Position numbers and translations under genes: made by a program. Positions 42,425 through 50,545 of a DNA stretch of 64,000 bases are shown here, piece after piece (position 1 is the first letter of the stretch; every line of letters begins with the position of its first letter). The stretch lies in NCBI GenBank assembly GCA_021776805.1, contig JAJFFD010000005.1, forward strand, positions 1-64,000, read 5' to 3'. The notes below the pieces were generated by a model. The model ran no database searches and was not told the DNA's origin. It saw nothing but the letters and a program-made list of their open reading frames with translations. Origin of the DNA: Planctomycetota bacterium. GTDB lineage: Bacteria > Planctomycetota > UBA1135 > UBA2386.

Positions 42425-43200
42425 CTGGGCAAGTCCTCGCCCATGCGGACCTTCCGCTCCGGGTCGAGGTTACGGATCTCAGGTTTGCCCGGGCCAAGGG
42501 CGAAGACGGTGGTGGAGCCAAAGCCGAATCGACCGAGTTCATCGCCGGCTGCCACTTGATCCCCATGGCTGACGCTCACACTGGTGTCGCCCACATTGAG
42601 CGCGGCGACCATGACCAGCGCAGCTGAGCGGCCATCGGGAAGTTTGAGTCGGAAGACCACCCGCGCATTGCGCAGAAAGAGCTGGTCAATGCATGCGACC
42701 GCCGGTGGATTGACCGGGAAATAGCTGCCGGGGAGTTTGCGGATCTCGAGAACCTGGGCCGCACAAGGGGAATGGACCCGGTGGTAGTCTCCGGGTGCCA
42801 GGTAGACCGTGGCTTGAGAGCCGTCGGCGATCTCAGCGGCGAGCTCGCGATCGCCGAGCAGGTCAGCGAGGGAGTAATCCTGCCCCTTCACCTGCGGGAT
42901 CAGGTCGCCCCGGATCCCACCGCCGGTGACCACCTTGCCGTCGCAGGGCCAGACCAGGGGAGATGCAGCCAGGGGGCGAGCGCCCTCGCGCAGGGGGCGT
43001 TGGAAGAAGGCGGCCAAGCTTCTGTAGTCCTCGAGTTCGCCGGCCACCTGCTCGAGTTCCACGCCGTAGCGTCGCGCAAAGCGGCGGTAGAAGGGGGCGC
43101 GCAATCCTCGGGGCAAGGGGATGCGTGTGATCAGACCGGTGAGTCGAGAGACTGCTAACTTGGGCAGGAGAGTGAGAAGGAGTCGGCGCACGGTCTTCAC
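42421..43200 (-). CDS. psd: Phosphatidylserine decarboxylase proenzyme
   Basis: 259 residues from GTG 43200 (GAGAG about 6 nt upstream; the track start lies 28 codons further out). Family motifs: PCDGKVV (D87), LAPGDYHRVHSP (H140, H143) and the processing site GRFGFGSTTVF, where cleavage between G228 and S229 would give a pyruvoyl group on the small alpha chain. The final step makes phosphatidylethanolamine at the inner membrane. Residue set D87-H143-S229 forms the expected self-cleaving triad. It is divergent from a LysM lipoprotein with a 70-bp gap; no phosphatidylserine synthase gene is adjacent. Confidence 0.93.
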   Translation of the reverse strand: MKTVRRLLLTLLPKLAVSRLTGLITRIPLPRGLRAPFYRRFARRYGVELEQVAGELEDYRSLAAFFQRPLREGARPLAASPLVWPCDGKVVTGGGIRGDLIPQVKGQDYSLADLLGDRELAAEIADGSQATVYLAPGDYHRVHSPCAAQVLEIRKLPGSYFPVNPPAVACIDQLFLRNARVVFRLKLPDGRSAALVMVAALNVGDTSVSVSHGDQVAAGDELGRFGFGSTTVFALGPGKPEIRNLDPERKVRMGEDLPS

Positions 43201-43270
43201 GGTGATCTCTCTGTAGCTCCAACGCAACGGTTTCGTTGTGTTCTCTGGCTCTCCATGGCAAGATGCCCAG

Positions 43271-43714
43271 ATGGGCGTCCGCATCTTTTTGCTTGCGGTG
43301 CTGGGTGGTCTTGCTGGGGCCCTGGCAAGCTGTAGCGCAGAACAAGCGCCACAGCCGGTCAGCGATGTCCTTGTTCTCGAGTTGGGTGGGAATCACAAGC
43401 CCCTGCGCCGCACACTCCGCATGGAGGAGCCGCAGCGTCGTCTGAAAGTCGAGCGACCGGAGTCGAAGAGTCTGGGTGGCCTGGAGCAGCGCAGCGTTCC
43501 CGAGCAGGCGACGCAAGCGGTCGCTGCCTCGAGGCCACAGGCGCCGCGCTATCGGGAGGTGCAGATGCGCTCGGGCCAGTCCCTCTACGAGCTCTGCCGC
43601 CTGCACCTGGCGGATCCGAGTCGCTGGCGTGAGGTCATGCAGCTCAATGGCATCGCAGAAGAAGATGTCGGCAGGATTCCTGCGGGTCGATTGATTCGCC
43701 TCCCCGAGCGCTGA
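43271..43714 (+). CDS. LysM-domain lipoprotein
   Basis: 147 residues from ATG 43271 (the track start at 43238 is a GTG upstream). The signal MGVRIFLLAVLGGLAGALASC ends in a lipobox (LASC), so it is membrane-anchored. The middle is an Arg/Glu/Ser linker. The C-terminal 50 residues (YREVQMRSGQSLYELCRLHLADPSRWREVMQLNGIAEEDVGRIPAGRLIRLP) form a LysM domain that binds peptidoglycan. It runs 4 nt before the next gene, so the two are probably co-transcribed. Confidence 0.85.
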   Translation: MGVRIFLLAVLGGLAGALASCSAEQAPQPVSDVLVLELGGNHKPLRRTLRMEEPQRRLKVERPESKSLGGLEQRSVPEQATQAVAASRPQAPRYREVQMRSGQSLYELCRLHLADPSRWREVMQLNGIAEEDVGRIPAGRLIRLPER

Positions 43715-43717
43715 GCC

Positions 43718-44908
43718 ATGCGCAGCTTCGAGGTTCTCCTCATCGTTGCCAACCTACTGGCCCTGCTATGGCCCCTGATGAGCGGGCCCATGCGCCGTCA
43801 GTGGTTGGTCTTCGTGCCGGGGATCGCCTTCCTCCTGCTCTTTGCTCACATTGCATGGGAGGGCTACCGCTGGCAGATGCTGCCCGCCTATCTCTGCACG
43901 GCAGTGCTCTTCATCGGTGGGCAGCTGCGTTTTTGGTGGTTCAAGTCCTTGCCGAATGCGCGCCGTCGATGGGCTCTTGCGGTGGCAGGTAGCAGCCTCG
44001 GGATGCTGCTTCTCTGTCTCGCTACTTTGGCCTCGAGTCTCGTGCCTATCTTCGAGTTCCCAGCACACAGTGGGCCCTTCGCTGTGGGTAGGCGGAGTCT
44101 GGCAGCGGTTCCTGGTGGCGATCCCTGGTTGCAGCTGTGGTATCCGGCCAAGAAGGGATCGGAGCAGCTGGCTCCCTACCTCTTGGACTTGGATCGGCCT
44201 GCCTCGGCCTTTCCTTCTCTCTCGCATGCTTTCTTCCGGCACTTCCAATTGCTCCGCAGCCAGTCCACGGAAGGCTCGGAACTGCACGCGCCAGATGGTC
44301 CTCTGCCGCTGATCGTCTTCTTCCAACATCGGCAATTGCCCCTGGGCTGGAGCTCATTCCTCTGTGAGGACCTGGCGAGCCAGGGTTTCGCGGTGCTCGG
44401 CGTGGATAACGTGGCGGGTTTCGGCGTCGGTGCACAAACCCTGGCGGTGGCGATCGAAGAGCTGAAGCGGCAGCCGGAGGCGGCGAGCCTGGCAATGCAG
44501 CGCTTCGCCATCCTCGGCCAGGGCGAAGGGGCGGCGGTCGCCAGTCATGCTTTGTCCTCGCCATCAGCTCTGGCCGCGCTCTATCTCTCACCTGCGGGAG
44601 AGCTGCTGCCAAGCGCTGAGAAACCCTGCATGGTCATGGCGGGCGCGGGCTTGGAGACCGAGTTGCCGTCTGGCATTCGCTATCGTCTCAAGCTCCTCGA
44701 CTTCGAGCCCTTGGACTTTACGGATCTGACCTTGATGACCAGTCTGGAGATCGATGGGCTGCACGGTGCGGTCGATGGGGAACGCTGCTTACAGATCGTC
44801 GCTGCCTATGCCCGGGCCTTCTTTCGCGAGCAACTCCTCGAGCAGGAGGAAGCTCTCCTGTCGGGAGCCAGCGAGGACTATCCGGAAGTCAGCTTCTCGG
44901 GCGGCTAG
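43718..44908 (+). CDS. Membrane-anchored PAF-acetylhydrolase-like protein with degenerate active site
   Basis: 396 residues: three to four N-terminal helices (about 5-20, 32-48, 55-72, 85-108), then an alpha/beta-hydrolase-like domain (FPAHSGPFAVGRRSLAAVPGGDPWLQLWYPAKK) similar to bacterial PAF-acetylhydrolase proteins. The nucleophile elbow reads ILGQGEGAAVAS: the expected G-x-S-x-G has become G-Q-G-E-G, with no Ser near residue 269. The oxyanion segment usually SHG is FQHRQ. It is therefore likely catalytically dead, perhaps with a binding role. Overlaps the next convergent gene in CTAG. Whether the rest is complete relative to relatives was judged only by eye. Confidence 0.65.
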   Translation: MRSFEVLLIVANLLALLWPLMSGPMRRQWLVFVPGIAFLLLFAHIAWEGYRWQMLPAYLCTAVLFIGGQLRFWWFKSLPNARRRWALAVAGSSLGMLLLCLATLASSLVPIFEFPAHSGPFAVGRRSLAAVPGGDPWLQLWYPAKKGSEQLAPYLLDLDRPASAFPSLSHAFFRHFQLLRSQSTEGSELHAPDGPLPLIVFFQHRQLPLGWSSFLCEDLASQGFAVLGVDNVAGFGVGAQTLAVAIEELKRQPEAASLAMQRFAILGQGEGAAVASHALSSPSALAALYLSPAGELLPSAEKPCMVMAGAGLETELPSGIRYRLKLLDFEPLDFTDLTLMTSLEIDGLHGAVDGERCLQIVAAYARAFFREQLLEQEEALLSGASEDYPEVSFSGG

Positions 44909-45879
44909 TCGGAGAAGAGCCCCGGCCCGGCCAGGGCCTGGCGCAGATAGTCCCGGGTGATGTTGGCGCCGGTGACCAGTATTGCCAGGCGCTTGCCTTG
45001 GACCTTATCCCGCCGAGCAGCTGCGGCTGCCAGGCCCGCTGCGGCGGAGGGTTCGCAGAGGACTTGAGCATCGAGAAGCATGCTCTGCACCGCCGCGAGA
45101 ATCTGGCTGTCCGGCACGAGCATGGCCGCATCCACGTTGGCGAGCATTGCTTGCAGAGCTAGCTCCGCCGGCACTCGGCAGGCGAGTCCGTCGGCACAGG
45201 TGTCGATGGGGCGCTCGATGGCGCGTTTGGCAAGGTAGCTTTCGGTCATGGCGGGCGAGCCTTCGGCTTGCACGGCGATTACCTGGCAGTTGGGCTGGCT
45301 GGCATGGAGAGCGACCGCGACCCCGGAGACCAGGCTGCCGCTACCGGTGGGGGCGAAGACCAAGTCCAGATTCTCGACCTGGGTGGCGAGTTCGAGCCCG
45401 AGGCAGCCCGCCCCCTCGATGACATCCAGGCTCTCGCCATCGTCCACGAAGCAGAGTTCATGTATCTCGGCGTAAGTTCTGGCCGCATCCTTCGCTTCAT
45501 CCAGGTCCCGGCCGATCTCGTGGATCTCGGCGCCCAGGCTGGCGATGCGATCGCGTTTCAGTGGATTCGGGTCGACTTGCAGAAAGATGTGGCAGGGGAT
45601 CTGTAACTGACGGGAAGCCCAGGCGACGCCTAGGCCGTGGTTCCCTGTCGATGAAGTGACTGCGCCCCGCAGGCCGCCTTTGGCCTTGGCTTTCAGGAGG
45701 GCATTCACGGCGCCGCGCAGCTTGAAGGAGCCGACCGCCGAGAGAGTCTCCAGCTTGAGGTAGACCTCCGCCTGTAGCCGGCGGGACAGTCCCTCCGAGT
45801 GTAGGACCGGGGACTCGAGCCCGCTGCCTGCAAGTCGCTCTGCGGCAGCACGGATTCCTGACAGGCTCGGCAGCTTCAT
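44905..45879 (-). CDS. PLP-dependent threonine/serine dehydratase-like enzyme
   Basis: Fold-type II PLP enzyme, 324 residues. Schiff-base Lys K53 is in VGSFKLRGAVNALL; the substrate loop is TSSTGNHGLGVAWA. The phosphate loop reads FAPTGSGSLVSG where GGGGL is commonest, a small variation. The family includes catabolic threonine dehydratase, serine racemase and related ammonia-lyases; the sequence does not discriminate, and no ACT regulatory domain is attached. It is not in the ilv operon of this window. It is divergent, 50 bp away, from a DJ-1/PfpI gene, so they may be co-controlled. Confidence 0.85.
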   Translation of the reverse strand: MKLPSLSGIRAAAERLAGSGLESPVLHSEGLSRRLQAEVYLKLETLSAVGSFKLRGAVNALLKAKAKGGLRGAVTSSTGNHGLGVAWASRQLQIPCHIFLQVDPNPLKRDRIASLGAEIHEIGRDLDEAKDAARTYAEIHELCFVDDGESLDVIEGAGCLGLELATQVENLDLVFAPTGSGSLVSGVAVALHASQPNCQVIAVQAEGSPAMTESYLAKRAIERPIDTCADGLACRVPAELALQAMLANVDAAMLVPDSQILAAVQSMLLDAQVLCEPSAAAGLAAAAARRDKVQGKRLAILVTGANITRDYLRQALAGPGLFSD

Positions 45880-45913
45880 GCGCTCAGTGTGGCCAATCCA
45901 GTCCTCTGGGTCG

Positions 45914-45931
45914 ATGATGGATCCACATCAT
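45914..45931. repeat. 6-6-6 inverted repeat at the DJ-1 gene start
   Basis: ATGATG and CATCAT flank six nt and end within the ATG of the gene at 45930. It fills a third of the 50-bp divergent gap, so it could be a regulator half-site pair or an RNA structure hiding the start. Weak evidence. Confidence 0.3.
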
Positions 45932-46547
45932 GAGCAAGCGCCCCATGAACGTCGGCATCCTCATCTTTCCCGATGTGGAGGTCCTGGATTTTGCCGGTCC
46001 CTTCGAAGTGTTTTCGCGCACTCGGCTGGAAGCGGGACCTGCATCACGACGATCCGAAGAGACCGCGCCCTTCCGTGTCTTTACCTTCGCGCAGCAGGCC
46101 GGACCGATCCTCGCCACAGGAGGTTTGGAAGTCGCCGCCAAGTTCGGATTCGCAGACCTTCCTGCCCTGGACATTCTCCTGATTCCCGGCGGCTTCGGAT
46201 CTCGCGCCCTTCTCGAAGACGAGGCCCTGCTTGCCTGGCTACGGGAGGCAGCGCCGCGGGTTCGGCAACTGTGTTCGGTCTGCACCGGTTCTTTGGTATT
46301 GGCCAAGGCGGGGTTACTGAAAGGCTGCAAGGCGACGACACATTGGGGAGCGCTCGATCTTCTGGAGTCCATCGATGCGGATGTGGAAGTGATGCGTGAT
46401 CGACGGGTGGTGGTCGATCGGGTGGTCAGTTCCGCTGGTGTTGCCGCCGGCATCGACATGGCCTTCTGCCTGGTCGAGGAGTACTGCGGCAAGGAAGTCG
46501 CGGATGAGACCGCGCGATACATCGAGTACAGACGGACACCGATCTGA
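45930..46547 (+). CDS. DJ-1/PfpI family protein, isonitrile-hydratase-like
   Basis: 205 residues. The GATase1-like fold has MNVGILIFPDVEVLDFAGPFEVFSR, LLIPGGFGSRALLEDE and the nucleophile elbow LCSVCTGSLVLAKAGLLKG (C118), then TTHWGALDLL, characteristic of isonitrile hydratases and the N-terminal halves of AraC-type regulators. No C-terminal AraC DNA-binding domain. The nearby acidic residue D16 and C118 suit a hydratase or glyoxalase-type chemistry. Substrate unknown. The 213-bp gap after it has no gene (only short weak hairpins). Confidence 0.85.
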   Translation: MSKRPMNVGILIFPDVEVLDFAGPFEVFSRTRLEAGPASRRSEETAPFRVFTFAQQAGPILATGGLEVAAKFGFADLPALDILLIPGGFGSRALLEDEALLAWLREAAPRVRQLCSVCTGSLVLAKAGLLKGCKATTHWGALDLLESIDADVEVMRDRRVVVDRVVSSAGVAAGIDMAFCLVEEYCGKEVADETARYIEYRRTPI

Positions 46548-46761
46548 GAATTCGGGTCGGAATTCACCTGCGCAATCGACAGTCCTTCCCCTGTTCTCTG
46601 GGTCGACCTGCCCTGCCACCTTGGGGATATCAGCGACCGAGTTGCCGGCCGATCCGGCTCGATTAGAGCTGGCTCGATGGGCAACTGCGCCCCTTACGTG
46701 AGGTCTGAGGCAGGTGGCATTTCTTACCTGTCACCTCTTTCTACTCAATGAGGAGATTTCG

Positions 46762-48045
46762 ATGATCGAGCTTCATCAAGCTCTGGGGGCCTTTGCCCTC
46801 ACGCTCTCTCTACCGCTAAGCCTGGCTGCTCAGGGACCTCAGGGTTGCATCGGCGACGACGGCTTGAACATCACCTGGTGCCAGCCGGTGGTGAACATCA
46901 ACCTGCCTGTGATCCCTCCCATGCAGGTGTCCGGCGACTACTGCTGTATCAAGGACTGTGCCCTCGAAGAGAGCTACTCGGTCCGTACCAGCATCAACCA
47001 CATCCCCGTCGGCTGTGATCTTGCCCTCATCCAAATCCTCGTCGCTCCGGGTTCACCGGGTGCCCCAGGTTACTCGGGTCTGTTGCTCGCCAAGTACGCT
47101 CGTACCTGGGTCGAGCGGGTTACGGATGCCAGCGGCCAGTCCTTCGAGCGGCAGGTTTGGCGTTTTCTGGTCAATGGTGACCTGACGCCCACCAACGGTA
47201 CTAGCCCCTGCCCGATCCCGGTGCACGCGGATCCGAACCTGGCTGACGATGTGCGAGTGCATTTTACCGGACACATCGACTACGCCTGCGACCCGAATCC
47301 GTTGGTGCCGCCGATGGTGAACAAGTTCGCCATCAATCTCAATCACGAGGTCGGCTGCATCTCGCACAACGCCTTCAGTGCCTCACCCTTGCCGGTAGCC
47401 AGCGGTCACCATGATCGTAGCTATCACCTCTTTGGACCTGCCGGCTTCAAGTGCACGCCGGTCCCCGAGCCCATTGGCCAGACCCCCTATGAAGCGGTGC
47501 GCAGCACTCGCCTGCCCAATCCCTTCGTCTGTCTGGGCGAGGCACCCATTCTGCAGGGGGCGATCGACACGGTTAAGGAGGACTGTCTTTGCGCGCCAGG
47601 AGTCTTTGGGCCGATGCTCTACAAGCACCAGGTCTTCCAGGGCACCATCGACTGCGGTCCCCAGGGAACGAACAGCTATTCGAGCTTCCCACTCAATGCC
47701 CCACCTGTGCTGCCCTTCCCCACCGGGATGACCGCTCATCCGCTTGGGCTCTGGACCCTGGCTCCGGAAGACTTCCCGGGCACGAGGGAATTGACCACCT
47801 ACTTCGGCTTCATGCTCTTCAAGGACGACTGCAATCCCAACGACTTCCCTGTGAAGGTCGTGACTGGCGTCGGCACCAATCGGGCGGCAGGGGGCATCCT
47901 CTTCGGCGGCAAGGAGCCCGGTGCGAATGTGCCGGTCTTTATCGACCTGGAAGACATGGTCTTGCCCAACTCTGCCTTCGGACCCTACCAGCTCGGCTGG
48001 GGGACTCTCTTCCTCTCCAAGGTGGTGTGGAACATCAATATCTGA
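46762..48045 (+). CDS. Secreted Cys-rich protein of unknown function
   Basis: 427 residues from ATG 46762 (SD AGGAG 6 nt upstream; the track start at 46714 is upstream). Signal peptide ALGAFALTLSLPLSLAAQ. The mature protein carries about 16 Cys residues, often clustered (YCCIKDC, EDCLCAPG, IDCGPQG), implying several disulfides, plus Pro/Gly-rich loops and an Asn/His-rich centre. No catalytic motif or repeat was recognised, so it might be a lineage-specific cell-surface or matrix protein. It stands alone: 216 bp before and 128 bp after show no gene. Confidence 0.6.
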   Translation: MIELHQALGAFALTLSLPLSLAAQGPQGCIGDDGLNITWCQPVVNINLPVIPPMQVSGDYCCIKDCALEESYSVRTSINHIPVGCDLALIQILVAPGSPGAPGYSGLLLAKYARTWVERVTDASGQSFERQVWRFLVNGDLTPTNGTSPCPIPVHADPNLADDVRVHFTGHIDYACDPNPLVPPMVNKFAINLNHEVGCISHNAFSASPLPVASGHHDRSYHLFGPAGFKCTPVPEPIGQTPYEAVRSTRLPNPFVCLGEAPILQGAIDTVKEDCLCAPGVFGPMLYKHQVFQGTIDCGPQGTNSYSSFPLNAPPVLPFPTGMTAHPLGLWTLAPEDFPGTRELTTYFGFMLFKDDCNPNDFPVKVVTGVGTNRAAGGILFGGKEPGANVPVFIDLEDMVLPNSAFGPYQLGWGTLFLSKVVWNINI

Positions 48046-48173
48046 TGAGTGCATGATTCGCGACGGTCCCTGTGCGCAGCGAAAACCCAGAAAGATCCTT
48101 CCCTATCCATGATCGCTGTGCGTAGGACTGTCGCCTGCGGGTTTCGAGCCCGCCTGGATCAAGCAGAGTACCC

Positions 48174-48788
48174 ATGAAGATTCTCATCAGACTCAGTCCT
48201 CTTCTCCTCCTCGTCGGCGCTGCCTTCCTCGTCGAAGCTCCTCAGCCTGTCGCTAGCAGCCAGGCTCCTGGCGGCGAAAAGGAAACCTGGCAGGTCGATC
48301 GGGTGCATAGCTCCCTGGTTTTCCGCATCAAGCACGTGGGGGCTTCCCACTTCTACGGTCGCTTCAATCACATCGAAGGGCAGATCGTCTACGACCCGGA
48401 GCTGCCCGAGGAGGCTGAGGTCTCCTTCCGCATCAAGGCGGACAGCGCGGATACCAACGCGGAAGGTCGTGACCGGCACGTGACCGGCCCGGACTTCCTC
48501 GACGCGAAGCAGTTCCCCTGGATCAGCTTCACGGGTACCGAAGTCGCGGAGACCGGGGAGAACGAATTCACCGTCGAAGGGGAGTTTGAGATGGCTGGTG
48601 CCAGCAAGCCCATCAGCATCGTTGTGACCAAGACCGGTGAGGGTGAGTTCCGCGGCAGTCCAAGGCGTGGCTTCGAGGCCATCTTCACCATCGACCGCCG
48701 GGAGTTCGGCATGACCTATGGTCTGGAGCAAGGCATCCTCGGTCCGGACATCAAGATCATCGTCGGTCTGGAGATGACCAAGCAGTAG
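48174..48788 (+). CDS. YceI-family periplasmic lipid-binding-like protein
   Basis: 204 residues; N-terminal RLSPLLLLVGAAFLVEAPQP signal, then an eight-stranded lipocalin-like barrel: WQVDRVHSSLVFRIKHVGASHFYGRFNHIEGQIVYDPE, ISFTGTEVAETGENEFTVEGEFEMAGASKPI and RRGFEAIFTIDRREFGMTYG. YceI proteins bind isoprenoid-type lipids in the periplasm. The usual VDxxHSxVxFxVxH signature is present as VDRVHSSLVFRIKH. It is followed 9 nt later by a membrane protein gene and an MBL gene in the same direction. Confidence 0.92.
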   Translation: MKILIRLSPLLLLVGAAFLVEAPQPVASSQAPGGEKETWQVDRVHSSLVFRIKHVGASHFYGRFNHIEGQIVYDPELPEEAEVSFRIKADSADTNAEGRDRHVTGPDFLDAKQFPWISFTGTEVAETGENEFTVEGEFEMAGASKPISIVVTKTGEGEFRGSPRRGFEAIFTIDRREFGMTYGLEQGILGPDIKIIVGLEMTKQ

Positions 48789-48797
48789 CCTCTGCCC

Positions 48798-49640
48798 ATG
48801 GGTCTGGTCGAGCTCTTCCTGGACGGGGTGTTGCCGCCACTGGTCATCGCGGCGCCACCCCTGGCTCTGGCCTGGAAGCCATGGCGGCGTGATGCGGGCC
48901 CGGGGAGAGACTGGGGGATGATCCTGGCGCTTGCCGCCGCGCCCATCGCGGCCTCCGTTTCCCTGGAGGGACTACCGCCATTGATCCCGGTGAAGGGCAC
49001 CCAGTGGCTCTGGATCTGCCTGCTGGCGGCAGCGCTTTATGCGATCGTGGATGAGCGTCGGCGATTGACCCACTACTACCTGGGCAGTCTGCCTCTCCTT
49101 CTCTTGACCCCGCTGCTGATCTTCCAAAGGCTCATGGAGAACAGCTGGGACTGGACCGACAGCCTCAACCATCTAGGGGTGGCCAGCCTGCTCTTGCTTG
49201 TCCCAGTCCTCTACCTGCCACGCATCATGTCGCAGGGGCCGGGTCCTCTGCTGCCCATAGCGCTCACCCTGGTCGCGTCGACGGCGGGCTTCGTTCTCTT
49301 TGGCGGCGGCAGTGCGGTCTTTGGCCAGCTCGCCGGAGCTCTGGCAGCAGCGCTCGGCCTCTCTGTCGTGGTCGCCTTCCGCAAGCCTGAGTTTGTCTTC
49401 GGCCGTGGCTCCTTACTGGTATTCAGCATGGCTCTCGTCGGTCTGTTGCTCTGCGGACATCACTTCTCCGATTTGGATCGGACGGTCGGTCTGTTGATTT
49501 GGGCAGCACCTCTCAGTCTCGCGACCTTCATCCTGCCAGTCTTTCACAAGCGACCTATCCTGGCCCTGATCCCCTGTGTCTTAGTCTTGGCCTTGGCCGC
49601 CTACCTCGGTGCGCCCGTCCCGGATCCCTATGGCTACTGA
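48798..49640 (+). CDS. Polytopic membrane protein, unknown
   Basis: 280 residues with about eight hydrophobic helices, e.g. LVIAAPPLALAW, WGMILALAAAPIAASV, WLWICLLAAALYAI, LPLLLLTPLLIF and LIPCVLVLALAAYLGAP. Charged residues are mostly in the loops, and no transport or enzyme motif was recognised. Gene starts 9 nt after YceI and ends 12 nt before the MBL gene, so it is very likely in an operon with them. Function open. Confidence 0.6.
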   Translation: MGLVELFLDGVLPPLVIAAPPLALAWKPWRRDAGPGRDWGMILALAAAPIAASVSLEGLPPLIPVKGTQWLWICLLAAALYAIVDERRRLTHYYLGSLPLLLLTPLLIFQRLMENSWDWTDSLNHLGVASLLLLVPVLYLPRIMSQGPGPLLPIALTLVASTAGFVLFGGGSAVFGQLAGALAAALGLSVVVAFRKPEFVFGRGSLLVFSMALVGLLLCGHHFSDLDRTVGLLIWAAPLSLATFILPVFHKRPILALIPCVLVLALAAYLGAPVPDPYGY

Positions 49641-49652
49641 GAGAGCAGCTCT

Positions 49653-50399
49653 GTGATCATCAGCCGCAGCATGCACCCGGATTGGTTATCCAATACTTGG
49701 CTGGTAGCGGATCGGGAGGGGGGCAAGGCGGTGATCATCGATACGGGCGGGCCCATGGCTCCCATCCTCAGCAAGATCGAGGAATTGCGGCTCGAGCTCA
49801 GTCATGTGCTCTGCACCCATCACCACTACGACCACGTGGAGAACAACGCGGCGTACCGGCAGCGCTTTGGTTGCCCAGTCTGTGGGCATGGAGCGGAGCG
49901 AGATCTCTTCGGGGAGCTCGACCTAGAGCTCTCGGATGGCGACGAATTGCGGGTGGGCGACCTGCACATCCGGGCGCTGCATCTCCCCGGACACACTCTT
50001 GGTCAGCTCGGCTTCCTCATCGATGAGAAGCGGGTCTTTACCGGGGATACTCTTTTTCGCGGCAGCATCGGGGGGACGCGTGCGCCGGGGCATACGAGCT
50101 TCGAGGACCTGCGCCATTCGCTCATGGATGTGTTGATGGTCCTGCCCAAGGAGACCCTGGTGCATCCGGGACACATGGCGGAGAGCAGCATCGGCGAGGA
50201 GTGGCAAGAAAACCCCTTTATCCGGGCCTTCCGTGGATTGGATCAGCCTGGAGAACAGCCCTGTCTGGCCTACGGTCAGCCGGCGAGCCTGCTCCTCAGC
50301 GCCCGCGATTATGACGGCGGGCAAAAGTGTTGGGTTCGTTTCGAGGCAGGGCGGCGGCTGGATGTGGTGCCCGGCTCGCGGGTGAGCTTCCCCGAATAG
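49653..50399 (+). CDS. MBL-fold hydrolase, glyoxalase II-like
   Basis: 248 residues from GTG 49653 (GAGAGAG about 8 nt upstream). Zinc motifs are THHHYDHVENNAAYR (HxHxDH), LHLPGHTLGQLGFL and FTGDTLFRGSIGG, a glyoxalase II/YcbL-like layout, with a further HPGHM near residue 170. The substrate is not fixed: a thioester or a phosphodiester-type molecule. No signal peptide, so cytosolic. Distinct from the secreted MBL gene at 16.5 kb. The 146 bp to the efflux operon hold no gene. Confidence 0.88.
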   Translation: MIISRSMHPDWLSNTWLVADREGGKAVIIDTGGPMAPILSKIEELRLELSHVLCTHHHYDHVENNAAYRQRFGCPVCGHGAERDLFGELDLELSDGDELRVGDLHIRALHLPGHTLGQLGFLIDEKRVFTGDTLFRGSIGGTRAPGHTSFEDLRHSLMDVLMVLPKETLVHPGHMAESSIGEEWQENPFIRAFRGLDQPGEQPCLAYGQPASLLLSARDYDGGQKCWVRFEAGRRLDVVPGSRVSFPE

Positions 50400-50545
50400 C
50401 TCTTGTCCTCTGGGCAGTTCAGATCGGTGGCGTTTTCTTCCCAGTGAAAACTTCGCTGGCCAGGGGTCTTGTTCTAACCTGATGGCAACTCTCAGGTTTG
50501 GTGCCCACTCCCGGCCTGCGGGATTGCCGCCAGCCAGGTGCTGCC

